The notes beneath the pieces are model-generated. The model was not told where the DNA came from. It was given only the letters and a program-made list of their open reading frames with translations, and ran no database searches. Positions 27,353-36,133 of a stretch of DNA of 64,000 bases are shown piece after piece; position 1 is the first letter of the stretch, and each line of letters opens with the position of its first letter. The stretch covers positions 64,534 to 128,533 of the forward strand of contig NZ_HG726023.1 of assembly GCF_000499785.1 (NCBI RefSeq). The letters are read 5' to 3'. The stretch comes from Bacteroides neonati (lineage in GTDB: Bacteria > Bacteroidota > Bacteroidia > Bacteroidales > Bacteroidaceae). Position numbers and translations under genes: made by a program.

Positions 27353-27828
27353 AATTGATTACCGAAGAAGAGGCACTGCATAAAGTTGCAGCTTATTGCT
27401 CCGCTGCCGAGCATTGTAAGGCAGAAGTAAGTGACAAACTACTGAAGTGGGGAATTGCATATGATGCCGTTGATCGGATTATCGATCGGTTGGTGGCAGA
27501 AAGGTACATAGACGACGAACGCTACTGTCGGTCGTATATCAATGATAAATTTCGCTTTGCCAAATGGGGGAAAGTAAAGATCGCGCAAGGATTGTATATG
27601 AAGAAAATTCCTTCGGATGTGGCTTGGCGTCATTTGAATGAGATTGACCAAGATGCCTATTTGGATGTTTTGCGCGGATTGATTGCCGGAAAACGTAAAA
27701 GCGTGCAAGCCGATAATGATTATGAACTGAATGCAAAGCTAATGCGTTTTGCTCTGAGTCGCGGTTTTGAGATGAAAGATATCAAACTTTGTATTTGCTT
27801 TTCGGATGAAGAAGAGTATGTTGACTGA
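27349..27828 (+). CDS. recX: RecX family regulator
   Basis: 159-residue, helix-rich protein made of the three repeated three-helix units typical of RecX; conserved pieces include RLVAERYIDDERYCRSYINDKF and WGKVKIAQGLYMKKI. RecX binds RecA filaments and limits their activity. It is translationally coupled to prmC (four-base overlap), not to recA, which is not in this window. The unusual partner does not affect the call, as this arrangement recurs in Bacteroides. Confidence 0.9.
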   Translation: MKLITEEEALHKVAAYCSAAEHCKAEVSDKLLKWGIAYDAVDRIIDRLVAERYIDDERYCRSYINDKFRFAKWGKVKIAQGLYMKKIPSDVAWRHLNEIDQDAYLDVLRGLIAGKRKSVQADNDYELNAKLMRFALSRGFEMKDIKLCICFSDEEEYVD

Positions 27829-27870
27829 AAAAATAAACGGATTCTTCTTTCTATTCTCGTACTATTTCCG

Positions 27871-27878
27871 TATTTTTG
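27871..27878 (+). promoter_or_regulatory. -7 box for pyrE
   Basis: TATTTTTG, 30 bases before the pyrE ATG at 27909. Confidence 0.5.
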
Positions 27879-27908
27879 CATCTTATAATTATCATAGTTA
27901 GTTTAGTT

Positions 27909-28547
27909 ATGAAAAATTTAGAGAGATTATTTGCCGAGAAGTTGTTGAAAATTAAGGCGATAAAACTTCAGCCGGCGAACCCATTTACTTGGGCTTCCGG
28001 GTGGAAATCACCGTTTTATTGTGATAACCGTAAAACCCTTTCTTACCCTTCTCTTCGTAATTTTGTGAAGATAGAAATTACTCGTCTGATACTGGAACAG
28101 TTCGGGCAGGTTGATGCAATTGCCGGTGTAGCTACAGGGGCAATTCCTCAAGGAGCTTTGGTTGCCGACGCATTGAACCTTCCGTTCGTATATGTTCGTT
28201 CTACTCCCAAGGACCACGGTCTTGAAAACTTAATCGAAGGTGAGCTTCGTCCGGGTATGAAGGTGGTAGTGGTTGAAGACCTGATTTCGACTGGTGGTAG
28301 CAGCTTGAAGGCTGTTGAAGCCATTCGTCGCGATGGTTGTGATGTGATTGGTATGGTAGCTGCTTTTACCTATGGTTTCCCCGTGGCAGAAAAGGCTTTT
28401 AAAGATGCCAAAGTATCTTTGGTAACGCTATCCAACTATGAAGCCGTGCTTGATGTTGCATTGCGTACCGGTTATATCGAAGAAGAAGATATTGCTACAC
28501 TAAACGAGTGGCGCAAAGATCCTGCACATTGGGACGCTGGAAAGTAA
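27909..28547 (+). CDS. pyrE: orotate phosphoribosyltransferase
   Basis: Adds ribose 5-phosphate from PRPP to orotate, giving OMP in pyrimidine synthesis. The ATG at 27909 (MKNLERLFAEKL) gives 212 residues, normal for the family. Markers are WKSPFYCDNRKTLSYP, the substrate region GVATGAIPQGALVAD, YVRSTPKDHG, and the PRPP-binding motif VVVVEDLISTGGSSL. It appears to be a single-gene unit: promoter at 27871-27878 and a hairpin with seven T after the stop, before the next gene. Confidence 0.97.
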   Translation: MKNLERLFAEKLLKIKAIKLQPANPFTWASGWKSPFYCDNRKTLSYPSLRNFVKIEITRLILEQFGQVDAIAGVATGAIPQGALVADALNLPFVYVRSTPKDHGLENLIEGELRPGMKVVVVEDLISTGGSSLKAVEAIRRDGCDVIGMVAAFTYGFPVAEKAFKDAKVSLVTLSNYEAVLDVALRTGYIEEEDIATLNEWRKDPAHWDAGK

Positions 28548-28582
28548 AACGATTTAACGATTAATCAAAAACAGGATAAAGA

Positions 28583-28624
28583 AGAACCATTCGAATATTT
28601 ATTGTTCGGATAGTTCTTTTTTTG
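28583..28624 (+). terminator. probable terminator after pyrE
   Basis: An imperfect stem (GAAC..TTCGAA with TTCG..GTTC) is followed by TTTTTTT. Confidence 0.65.
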
Positions 28625-28646
28625 TCTTATATAAAGAATTAAAAAG

Positions 28647-29057
28647 ATGACAACATTTGAGAGCGAAGTAAAGGTAATACCTTTTAGTCAAGAGCGCGTT
28701 TATGATAAACTGTCTAATCTCAACAACCTGGAAGCTATCAAAGACCGTTTGCCTCAAGATAAGGTGAAAGATATTAGCTTTGATGCTGATACACTCAGCT
28801 TTAGTGTTCCGGCAATTGGTCAATTAACGTTGAAGATCATTGAACGAGAGCCTTCTAAATGTATTAAGCTGGAGACAACCAACTCACCACTACCTTTTAA
28901 TATGTGGATTCAATTGGTGCCTACTACTACCGAAGAATGTAAGCTCAAAGTGACCATCGGTATGGAACTAAATCCCTTCATGAAAGGTATGATCCAGAAA
29001 CCATTGAACGAAGGATTGGCCAAAATGGCTGATATGCTGGCTATTATTCAATATTAG
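28647..29057 (+). CDS. SRPBCC (START-like) domain protein
   Basis: 136-residue protein beginning TTFESEVKVIPFSQERVYDKLSN, the typical first strand and helix of START-like ligand-binding folds, with the final long helix KGMIQKPLNEGLAKMADMLA. Members bind hydrophobic ligands or act as chaperone-like modules. The ligand is unknown. It is 15 bases upstream of argH and may be cotranscribed, a pairing found in Bacteroidales, but no functional link to arginine synthesis is evident. Confidence 0.8.
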   Translation: MTTFESEVKVIPFSQERVYDKLSNLNNLEAIKDRLPQDKVKDISFDADTLSFSVPAIGQLTLKIIEREPSKCIKLETTNSPLPFNMWIQLVPTTTEECKLKVTIGMELNPFMKGMIQKPLNEGLAKMADMLAIIQY

Positions 29058-29072
29058 AAACCGGAGAAGACT

Positions 29073-30413
29073 ATGACACAAAAACTTTGGGAGAAATCTG
29101 TTCAGGTGAATCAGGATATTGAACGATTTACAGTAGGTCGAGATCGCGAAATGGATCTTTATTTGGCAAAACATGATGTAATAGGTTCCATGGCGCATAT
29201 CACGATGCTCGAGAGTATCGGATTACTTACACGCGAGGAACTGAATCAGTTGCTCGCTGAGCTAAAGTTAATTTATGCCGCTGCCGAAGCAGGCAACTTC
29301 GTGATTGAAGAAGGTGTAGAAGATGTACATTCGCAAGTAGAATTGATGCTTACTCGCCGATTGGGCGATGTAGGTAAAAAGATTCATAGCGGTCGGTCAC
29401 GAAACGATCAGGTGTTACTCGATTTAAAACTATTTACACGCACACAGCTGAAAGAGGTGGCCGAGGCTGTTGAGCAGCTTTTTCAAGTACTTTCTATGCA
29501 GAGCGAACGATATAAGGAGGTGCTGATGCCCGGTTATACGCATTTGCAGATTGCTATGCCATCGTCTTTTGGTTTATGGTTTGGTGCCTATGCCGAGAGT
29601 TTGACCGATGACATGCTATTCTTGCAGGCCGCTTTTAAAATGTGTAATCGCAATCCACTTGGCTCTGCTGCCGGTTATGGCTCGTCATTTCCGCTCAATC
29701 GTACGATGACAACCGAACTGCTTGGTTTTGATTCGATGAATTATAATGTGGTTTATGCTCAGATGGGGCGTGGCAAGCTCGAACGTAACGTTGCTTTTGC
29801 ATTGGCCACCATTGCCGGTACAATATCTAAACTCGCCTATGATGCCTGCATGTTCAATAGTCAGAATTTTAACTTTGTAAAGCTGCCCGATGAATGTACA
29901 ACCGGTTCCAGCATTATGCCTCATAAGAAAAATCCGGATGTATTTGAACTAACCCGTGCCAAATGCAACAAACTGCAATCTTTGCCACAGCAAATTATGA
30001 TGATTGCCAATAATCTGCCATCGGGCTATTTCCGCGATTTACAGATTATTAAGGAGGTGTTCCTACCTGCGTTTCAGGAGTTGAAAGATTGCTTGCAGAT
30101 GACAACTTACATCATGAACGAGATCAAGGTCAATGAGCATATTCTCGACGATGATAAGTACTTGCTTATCTTTAGCGTAGAAGAAGTGAATCGTTTAGCA
30201 AGAGAAGGTATGCCTTTCCGTGATGCTTACAAAAAAGTTGGTCTTGATATCGAAGCCGGACAATTCTCTCATGATAAACAAGTGCATCATACTCATGAGG
30301 GTAGTATCGGCTGTTTATGCACAAGTGAAATTTCAGCTTTGATGCAGCAGATTGTTGATGGCTTCAATTTTTGTGGTATGGAAAAGGCAGAGAAAGCTTT
30401 ACTTGGACGCTAG
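29073..30413 (+). CDS. argH: argininosuccinate lyase
   Basis: Splits argininosuccinate to arginine and fumarate, last step of arginine synthesis. 446 residues, normal. Family markers are HSGRSRNDQVLLDLKLF, PGYTHLQIAMPSSFG and the signature loop TGSSIMPHKKNPD. It follows the SRPBCC gene, away from the argR-argG-argC-argD operon at 36-40.5 kb and away from argF' at 14.4 kb, so the pathway is in three separate units within 26 kb. An inverted repeat lies behind it (30438-30491). Confidence 0.97.
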   Translation: MTQKLWEKSVQVNQDIERFTVGRDREMDLYLAKHDVIGSMAHITMLESIGLLTREELNQLLAELKLIYAAAEAGNFVIEEGVEDVHSQVELMLTRRLGDVGKKIHSGRSRNDQVLLDLKLFTRTQLKEVAEAVEQLFQVLSMQSERYKEVLMPGYTHLQIAMPSSFGLWFGAYAESLTDDMLFLQAAFKMCNRNPLGSAAGYGSSFPLNRTMTTELLGFDSMNYNVVYAQMGRGKLERNVAFALATIAGTISKLAYDACMFNSQNFNFVKLPDECTTGSSIMPHKKNPDVFELTRAKCNKLQSLPQQIMMIANNLPSGYFRDLQIIKEVFLPAFQELKDCLQMTTYIMNEIKVNEHILDDDKYLLIFSVEEVNRLAREGMPFRDAYKKVGLDIEAGQFSHDKQVHHTHEGSIGCLCTSEISALMQQIVDGFNFCGMEKAEKALLGR

Positions 30414-30437
30414 TGCTGATTAGTAAATGAATTACTT

Positions 30438-30491
30438 ATACTTCTTCTCATAGATATTGTTGGTTGTGATAATACTTATGAGAAGAAGTAT
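30438..30491 (+). terminator. inverted repeat after argH, possible terminator
   Basis: Perfect 15-base arms (30438-30452 and 30477-30491) with a 24-base loop, followed by a short T-rich stretch (TCTTT). Weak as a classical terminator because the T run is short. Confidence 0.5.
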
Positions 30492-30617
30492 TCTTTATGA
30501 TAGAGTCTCCTACGGAGAAAAAAGCTCGATAAGAGGAATATTGCTTCCCGAAATATTGCTGCTAATACCTTTTGAGTGGTAATTTGATTTTTTTTCTTTA
30601 ACTTTCCTGTTGAAAAG

Positions 30618-30649
30618 TTTGGCAGAAACAAGGAAACTACTTATCTTTG
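30618..30649 (+). promoter_or_regulatory. promoter of the tRNA-Gly/tRNA-Leu unit
   Basis: TTTG (30618-30621), 20-base spacer, TATCTTTG (30642-30649), 15 bases before the mature tRNA-Gly 5' end. Confidence 0.75.
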
Positions 30650-30664
30650 CACCCGTTAAAAATC

Positions 30665-30737
30665 GCGAAAGTAGCTCAGTTGGTAGAGCATAACCTTGCC
30701 AAGGTTAGGGTCGCGGGTTCGAATCCCGTCTTTCGCT
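30665..30737 (+). tRNA. tRNA-Gly (GCC)
   Basis: Cloverleaf folds cleanly: acceptor GCGAAAG with CTTTCGC, D-arm GCTC..GAGC, anticodon arm AACCT-TGCCAAG-type loop with anticodon GCC, T-arm GCGGGTTCGAATCCCGT. CCA is not encoded. It is followed 16 bases later by tRNA-Leu and shares one promoter. Confidence 0.95.
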
Positions 30738-30753
30738 CTCTCTTTGATAGGCT

Positions 30754-30838
30754 GCTCGAATGGTGGAATGGTAGACACGAAGGACTTAAAATCCTTTGAC
30801 CAGTGATGGTTGTGCGGGTTCAAGTCCCGCTTCGAGTA
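30754..30838 (+). tRNA. tRNA-Leu (TAA)
   Basis: 85-base class II tRNA with long variable arm. Acceptor GCTCGAA pairs with TTCGAGT (first pair G-T), anticodon stem AGGAC..ATCCT encloses TTAAAA with anticodon TAA, T-arm GCGGGTTCAAGTCCCGC. CCA is not encoded. Confidence 0.95.
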
Positions 30839-30840
30839 CA

Positions 30841-30878
30841 AAAAAAGCTTCTGATTTATTACATCGGAAGCTTTTTTT
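30841..30878 (+). terminator. terminator after the tRNA pair
   Basis: GCTTCTGAT pairs with ATCGGAAGC (one G-T), preceded by six A and followed by seven T. Confidence 0.88.
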
Positions 30879-31020
30879 ATGTACTAATCCATACTTCCAA
30901 TTGTATTGAATATATGGGCTCCAATACTTTCTTAGTATTCTTTCCATTGCTGTTTGTTATCAGTTTTCTTGTAAAACGTTGCTGTCAAGTGACAAAAGTA
31001 TAAAAAGAAAACAGATAATC

Positions 31021-31049
31021 TTGCCGTTCTACTATTTTTTGTAGCTTTG
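31021..31049 (+). promoter_or_regulatory. promoter of the hexosaminidase gene
   Basis: TTG at 31021-31023, 18-base spacer, TAGCTTTG at 31042-31049; the start codon is 27 bases on. Confidence 0.5.
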
Positions 31050-31075
31050 CATCTATATTTATTTAACCCTAATCT

Positions 31076-32698
31076 ATGCTGCGCACTATACTTATGGCTA
31101 CATCTGTTACCTTGTCTGTCTTGGTAGGAGAGGCACAAGTCTCTTTACGGAAAGTGAATATTATTCCTGAGCCTGTACACATCGCACAGACAGTGGGAGA
31201 GTTTATGATAAACCGTTCCACGATCATTCGTGTGGCCGACAAAGAACTTTTACCCTCGGCCTTCTATTTGTCCGACTATATAAATCATTATTTGGGTTAT
31301 CCACTATCAGTAGAAAAGAGAGAACGAAAAGCCGAAAGTATTTTGCTTATCAATAAAAACAATGGTGAAGTTTCGGGGGGCTATCAGCTAACGATTACAC
31401 CCCAAGGTATTGAAGTTCATGGAAATGACGCTGCTGGTGTATTTTACGGTATACAAACAGTGATACAATTGTTGCCGACACGAGCCGGTATTCTGCCTAT
31501 ATTGCCTGCAGTCACCATAACCGATTATCCTCGTTTTGCCTATCGGGGGATGCATCTTGATGTAGTACGTCATTTCTTTCCGGTTGCATTTATCAAAAAA
31601 TATATTGATTATTTGGCACTACACAAGATGAATTACTTCCATTGGCATCTTACTGATGACCAAGCTTGGCGTATCGAGATGAAATGCCGCCCGGAATTAA
31701 CTCTAAGAGGTTCATTGCGTGAGGGTGAAATAGAGGGATTGTATCCGGGACTATATAAACCATTGCCTTACGGAGGATATTATACCCATGAACAAGTGAA
31801 AGAGGTGATCGCTTATGCCAAAGATCGGCAGGTGACTATTATTCCTGAAATAGATATTCCAGGTCATTGTATGGCAGTTCTTGCCACTTATCCGGAATTC
31901 AGTACAACACCCGATGAGCCCAAGAAAACAGCTTTGACTTGGGGCATTTTTAATAAATATAACAATGTATTGGCTCCTACACCGGCAGTATTTGATTTCT
32001 TGCGAGAGGTGTTTTCCGAGTTATCCGATCTGTTTCCCGGACAGTATATTCATGTGGGAGGTGATGAGTGTGCCAAGCGTTGGTGGCAAGAGTCGGAGCT
32101 TACCCAGCAATTTATGAAAACACATGGGTTAGTTGATGAGAAGGCCTTACAAAGTTATTTTATTGATTTTGTTAAGCAGGTTATCAATGAAAAAGGAAAG
32201 ACATTGATTGGTTGGGATGAGATATTGGAAGGTGGAGTTTCGAAGGATTGTGTCGTCATGAACTGGCGAAAACCAGCTTACGGAAAGAAAGCGATAAAAG
32301 CGGGGCATCGTACGATAATGACCAGTTCTGCTTGGTCATACTTTAATTTGAAAGAGTCTCGTACGCAGCCCGAAATAGGTCCTCGTGGACCCTTACCGCT
32401 TGAAAAAGTATATGCGTATGAAATAGTTCCGGATAGTTTGACGACTGTGCAAGAGTCATTCGTTTGGGGAGCACAGGGTTGCTTATGGACAGAGTATGTC
32501 CCTACCACGTGGAAAGCTGAGTTTGCTCTTTTCCCGCGTTTATCGGCATTGGCAGAGAATGTATGGTCACCAGTAAATAAGAAGAGCTGGGAGCGCTTTG
32601 CCTCAAAGATGGAAATACAGTTCGAGCGTTTTGAGTTGTGGGGAGCTCGTTACTCAGAATCTTTCTTCCGTACGCAAGATGTGGTACGGCAGCGGTAA
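31076..32698 (+). CDS. GH20 beta-N-acetylhexosaminidase, secreted
   Basis: Releases terminal beta-linked GlcNAc or GalNAc from glycans, through a substrate-assisted mechanism. 540 residues with a signal peptide (to about residue 20), a GH20b N-terminal domain ending near residue 150, and the catalytic TIM barrel. Key motifs are HWHLTDDQAWR, PEIDIPGHCMA and HVGGDECAKRWW with the catalytic Asp-Glu pair. Trp/Tyr-rich subsite residues follow. Probably periplasmic and used in host-glycan or wall-fragment breakdown; it is not part of a visible polysaccharide utilisation locus. Own promoter and terminator. Confidence 0.94.
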   Translation: MLRTILMATSVTLSVLVGEAQVSLRKVNIIPEPVHIAQTVGEFMINRSTIIRVADKELLPSAFYLSDYINHYLGYPLSVEKRERKAESILLINKNNGEVSGGYQLTITPQGIEVHGNDAAGVFYGIQTVIQLLPTRAGILPILPAVTITDYPRFAYRGMHLDVVRHFFPVAFIKKYIDYLALHKMNYFHWHLTDDQAWRIEMKCRPELTLRGSLREGEIEGLYPGLYKPLPYGGYYTHEQVKEVIAYAKDRQVTIIPEIDIPGHCMAVLATYPEFSTTPDEPKKTALTWGIFNKYNNVLAPTPAVFDFLREVFSELSDLFPGQYIHVGGDECAKRWWQESELTQQFMKTHGLVDEKALQSYFIDFVKQVINEKGKTLIGWDEILEGGVSKDCVVMNWRKPAYGKKAIKAGHRTIMTSSAWSYFNLKESRTQPEIGPRGPLPLEKVYAYEIVPDSLTTVQESFVWGAQGCLWTEYVPTTWKAEFALFPRLSALAENVWSPVNKKSWERFASKMEIQFERFELWGARYSESFFRTQDVVRQR

Positions 32699-32703
32699 TC
32701 CCT

Positions 32704-32746
32704 AAAAAAGCGAAAGGAGTGCTACATGCACTCCTTTCGCTTTTTT
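32704..32746. terminator. bidirectional terminator between hexosaminidase and DUF2007 genes
   Basis: GCGAAAGGAGTGC pairs perfectly with GCACTCCTTTCGC around TACAT, with six A before and six T after. Confidence 0.92.
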
Positions 32747-32769
32747 AAAGGCTTGTATTCATCGTTGGA

Positions 32770-32970
32770 TCATGAAAAACGTTCGATACCGATTACGCGC
32801 AAGGCAGCAGTGTAATACTCACACGGTACAGATAGTAGGATGCTGTTTGTGCCTTTGTCTTTCATTGATACTTCAATGTACGCAGCGTTCAGTAGGCTTT
32901 TAACACTGGCAACCTCCCATGGACTTCCAACGAAGATATCTACCTGAGAAATCTTTCTACTCGTTATCAT
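32770..32970 (-). CDS. small DUF2007-like protein
   Basis: 66 residues, with QVDIFVGSPWEVASVKSLLNAAYIEV and a C-terminal VPCEYYTAALRVIG, matching the layout of the 76-residue DUF2007 protein at 17937-18167 (segment for segment, including the central gap with Ser/Leu). Function unknown. It sits alone between a convergent terminator and the acyl-CoA ligase operon. The similarity to the other copy makes it likely to be a real gene despite its size. Confidence 0.7.
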   Translation of the reverse strand: MITSRKISQVDIFVGSPWEVASVKSLLNAAYIEVSMKDKGTNSILLSVPCEYYTAALRVIGIERFS

Positions 32971-33091
32971 TTGCTATTATTGTTTTTATTTTGGCTGCAA
33001 ATATAGAGGTTAGTTGCAACTTTTGAGTAGAATTATAGATAATAAAGGTGAATGGGGAGCGCAAACGTTGTCGTTTACGCTCTATTAACAT

Positions 33092-34747
33092 TTATTGTGC
33101 ATCATTCTTTCGGATCTCAACCCGACGAATTTTCCCGCTGATGGTTTTGGGGAGCTCATCTACAAACTCGATCACACGCGGATATTTGTAAGGGGCTGTA
33201 ACCTTTTTAACATGATTCTGAAGTTCTTTTGTCAGCTCTTCACCGGCACGATCTTTGTACTCCTTGGACAATATGATGGTAGCTTTTACGACCTGTCCGC
33301 GAATCTCATCAGGAACTCCGGTAATGGCACATTCTACTACGGCGGGGTGAGTCATCAGAGCGCTTTCTACTTCGAAAGGGCCGATACGGTAGCCCGAACT
33401 TTTAATCACATCGTCGGCACGTCCCACAAACCATAGATAGCCGTCTTCGTCTTTCCATGCTACATCGCCTGTATAATAAATACCATTGTTCCAGGCTTCG
33501 TTCGTTCGTGCACTGTCGCGGTAGTACTCTTTGAATAATCCCAGAGGTTTCTGCTTGTCTGTACGAATCACGATTTGTCCCTGCTCGCCTGCTTCGACCG
33601 AACGGCCTTCGTGATCGATCAGATCAACGTCGTATTGCGGGTTGGGTACGCCCATACTTCCGGGTTTGGGCTCCATCCAAGGGAAGGTGGCCACGGTTAG
33701 CGTTGTTTCTGTTTGTCCGAATCCTTCCATTAGTTTGATGCCAGTCAGCTTTTTGAATGTATCGAAAACAGCCGGATTGAGTGCTTCGCCGGCAATGGTG
33801 CAATACTTTAGTGATGAAAGATCGTATTGAGTCAGATCCTCGCGAATGAGGAAGCGGAAGATAGTAGGAGGTGCACAAAGTGAGGTAATGCGATACTCTT
33901 GTATTTTCTCGAGGATGCAAGCAGGAGTAAACTTCTCATGGTCATAGACAAAGATGTTCGCTCCGGCAATCCATTGGCCATAGAGTTTGCCCCAGACTGC
34001 TTTTCCCCAACCGGTATCGGCAATGGTCAGATGTAGGCTGTTTTCATCCAGATTGTGCCAGTAGCTGGCCGTTACGATATGCCCCAGCGGATAGGTGAAA
34101 TCGTGTGCAACCATTTTGGGCTCGCCTGTGGTTCCCGAAGTGAAATACATCAGCGAGATATCATCGTTGCTATTGACTTGTGCCGGACGCACAAAAGGTG
34201 CAGCTGCTTCAATGCCTGCATGAAAATCCTGGAACCCTTCGGCTATCTCGGGGCCTACGCTTACCAAGTGTTTGACGGTGGGACATAGAGGCATCGCCTC
34301 GGTGATATGCTTGGTGATGACTTCTTCGCCGGCGCAAACGATCATTTGTATGTCGGCGGCATTGCACCGGTATGCAATGTCCTTCTTAGTCAGCAGGTGA
34401 GTAGCGGGAATCACCGTTGCCCCCAATTTGTGCAAGGCTACGATGGCATACCAGAACTCGAATCGACGTTTGAGAATGAGCATAACCATATCGCCATGGC
34501 CAATACCTAAACTTTGAAAGTAAGCAGCCGTTTTATCTGTTTCACGCTTCATTTCGGCAAACGTGAATTGGCGGCATGCACCTTTATCATCGGTCCAAAG
34601 TAAGGCTGGCTTGTCCGGCTGTTCGGCTGCCCAAGCATCTACGATGTCATATCCGAAGTTGAAGTTTTGGGGTACGTTTATCTGTAGATTCTTTATGAAG
34701 TCTTCTTGCGAAGAAAAAGTTGTTTGAGATAAAAATCTTTCTATCAT
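33092..34747 (-). CDS. acyl-CoA synthetase, AMP-forming (acetyl/medium-chain type)
   Basis: Adenylate-forming enzyme that activates a carboxylic acid with ATP and joins it to CoA. 551 residues with the P-loop MYFTSGTTGEPKMV, the acceptor motif GFGQTETT, the hinge TGDVAWKDEDGYLWF-VGRADDVIKSSGYRIGPFEVE and the catalytic Lys region LPKTISGKIRR. Length and N-terminus look like AcsM/medium-chain acyl-CoA synthetases rather than ACS with its long N-terminus; the natural acid is unknown. It is the last gene of the argR-led run, five bases after an XRE-cupin regulator gene, so the regulator probably senses a related metabolite. Confidence 0.87.
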   Translation of the reverse strand: MIERFLSQTTFSSQEDFIKNLQINVPQNFNFGYDIVDAWAAEQPDKPALLWTDDKGACRQFTFAEMKRETDKTAAYFQSLGIGHGDMVMLILKRRFEFWYAIVALHKLGATVIPATHLLTKKDIAYRCNAADIQMIVCAGEEVITKHITEAMPLCPTVKHLVSVGPEIAEGFQDFHAGIEAAAPFVRPAQVNSNDDISLMYFTSGTTGEPKMVAHDFTYPLGHIVTASYWHNLDENSLHLTIADTGWGKAVWGKLYGQWIAGANIFVYDHEKFTPACILEKIQEYRITSLCAPPTIFRFLIREDLTQYDLSSLKYCTIAGEALNPAVFDTFKKLTGIKLMEGFGQTETTLTVATFPWMEPKPGSMGVPNPQYDVDLIDHEGRSVEAGEQGQIVIRTDKQKPLGLFKEYYRDSARTNEAWNNGIYYTGDVAWKDEDGYLWFVGRADDVIKSSGYRIGPFEVESALMTHPAVVECAITGVPDEIRGQVVKATIILSKEYKDRAGEELTKELQNHVKKVTAPYKYPRVIEFVDELPKTISGKIRRVEIRKNDAQ

Positions 34748-34752
34748 GTTCG

Positions 34753-35307
34753 TTACATTATTACGGCTAGAAATCGCACCGTTTTTCCATCGAGTGCCTT
34801 CATGCCATGTGGGATTTTTGAGTTGAAATAAATACTATCTCCCTCGTTCAGAGTTAATTCTTTTCCATCGATTGAGAGCATCATTCTACCCTCTAGTACC
34901 AAGTTGAACTCCTGCCCGGCGTGACTGTTATAGTGTATGGGTTCATCGCCCGATTTGGGTTCAACAGTCACAATATACGGGTCTACATTACGATTTATAA
35001 ATCCGGCGGCGAGCGATTGATACTTATAAGCTTTGGTTCGTTCGATATACGTTCCTTTCCCTGCGCGAGTCAGGAAATAACTACTCATTTTAGGCTCTTC
35101 GCCAAACATCAGCGCATCGATGGCAACATTGTACCGACGTGCTATCTTTTGTAACATACTTACAGAAATATCATATTCTCCTGTCTCTGCGAGACGATAC
35201 TCTTCGGCGGATATATCACAATCGCGTGCAATATCTTCTGAAGTAAGATCCAATACTTCACGCAGGCCGCGTAGGCGTTCTGCTATTTGTCTGATTTGGT
35301 CGTTCAT
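34753..35307 (-). CDS. XRE-type HTH/cupin regulator
   Basis: I start at the ATG at 35307 (MNDQIRQIAERLRGL), giving 184 residues; the longer frame overlaps proC. An N-terminal XRE helix-turn-helix (residues about 8-62, TSEDIARDCDISAEEYRLAETG) is followed by a C-terminal cupin domain (HYNSHAGQEFNLVLEGRM and GDSIYFNSKIPHGMKA). The layout is that of PuuR/SutR-like metabolite-responsive repressors. It lies between proC and the acyl-CoA ligase gene, five bases before the latter, and probably regulates it. Ligand unknown. Confidence 0.88.
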   Translation of the reverse strand: MNDQIRQIAERLRGLREVLDLTSEDIARDCDISAEEYRLAETGEYDISVSMLQKIARRYNVAIDALMFGEEPKMSSYFLTRAGKGTYIERTKAYKYQSLAAGFINRNVDPYIVTVEPKSGDEPIHYNSHAGQEFNLVLEGRMMLSIDGKELTLNEGDSIYFNSKIPHGMKALDGKTVRFLAVIM

Positions 35308-35336
35308 AGTTAATTTATTTGTGTGTAAAAGACACA

Positions 35337-36110
35337 TTACCTACTTGCTTTCATCGCTTTGATAATCGCCGAAGCGAAGCTGGCATGTTCCAATTCGTTA
35401 ATTCCTTTGATTGTAATACCTCCTGGTGTAGTCACCTTATCAATTTCGATACTAGGGTGTGTGTCATTATTCAGTATCAATGCGGCAGCGCCTTTGGCTG
35501 ATTGAGCAATCATGGTCATTGCATCGTCTGGACGGAGTCCCATCTCTATACCTGCCTGCATGGCTGCTTGGATATATTTGAATACATAAGCAATGCCACA
35601 AGAAGAGAGCGCAGTGGCTGCTTCGAGTTTATCTTCGGGGATAACCATGGCGATACCCATTTCGCTGAATACATTGACGATCAACGCTTCCATTTCGGGT
35701 GAGACGTTGCGCGAAGCAATAAGTGTCATGCTTTCCAATTCGCTTATGGCCGTATTCGGAATGACCCGAAACATAGGCATTTCAGGTTCAATCAGATCGT
35801 GAGAAAGCTGTTCGAAAGTGATACCCGAAGCAATCGAGACGAGTATTTGTTTACTCTTTAGTTTCAGTTCACGAAGTACTGTTTGCACCAACCAAGGTTT
35901 AACAGCCAAGATAACTATTTCGGCTCCTGAAGCAGCCTCTTGGTTGTTCCGTGTTGTAATAAGATTAGGGCATACGCTGCCTAGGTTTTCCAATATACCT
36001 TCGTTAGGGTCTGACACTACGATATTGTCATCCGCAAACAATTTACTTTTTGATAATCCCCGAGCGATTGAACCGCCCATATTACCTGCACCAATGATAG
36101 TTACTTTCAT
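35337..36110 (-). CDS. proC: pyrroline-5-carboxylate reductase
   Basis: Reduces pyrroline-5-carboxylate to proline with NAD(P)H. 257 residues. N-terminal Rossmann fold begins IIGAGNMGGSIARGL; later AVKPWLVQTVL and the C-terminal dimer domain with the signature VTTPGGITIKGINELE. Normal length. It sits behind argD in an arginine operon, although proA and proB are 18 kb away with argF'. That crossing of arginine and proline genes is consistent in both units and may reflect shared glutamate supply. Confidence 0.95.
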   Translation of the reverse strand: MKVTIIGAGNMGGSIARGLSKSKLFADDNIVVSDPNEGILENLGSVCPNLITTRNNQEAASGAEIVILAVKPWLVQTVLRELKLKSKQILVSIASGITFEQLSHDLIEPEMPMFRVIPNTAISELESMTLIASRNVSPEMEALIVNVFSEMGIAMVIPEDKLEAATALSSCGIAYVFKYIQAAMQAGIEMGLRPDDAMTMIAQSAKGAAALILNNDTHPSIEIDKVTTPGGITIKGINELEHASFASAIIKAMKASR

Positions 36111-36133
36111 AAAACTGATGTTTATTAAGGTGA

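Noticed and set aside
33057..33082. terminator behind the acyl-CoA ligase gene
   Set aside because: The palindrome is real but imperfect and is not followed by a T run on the minus strand.
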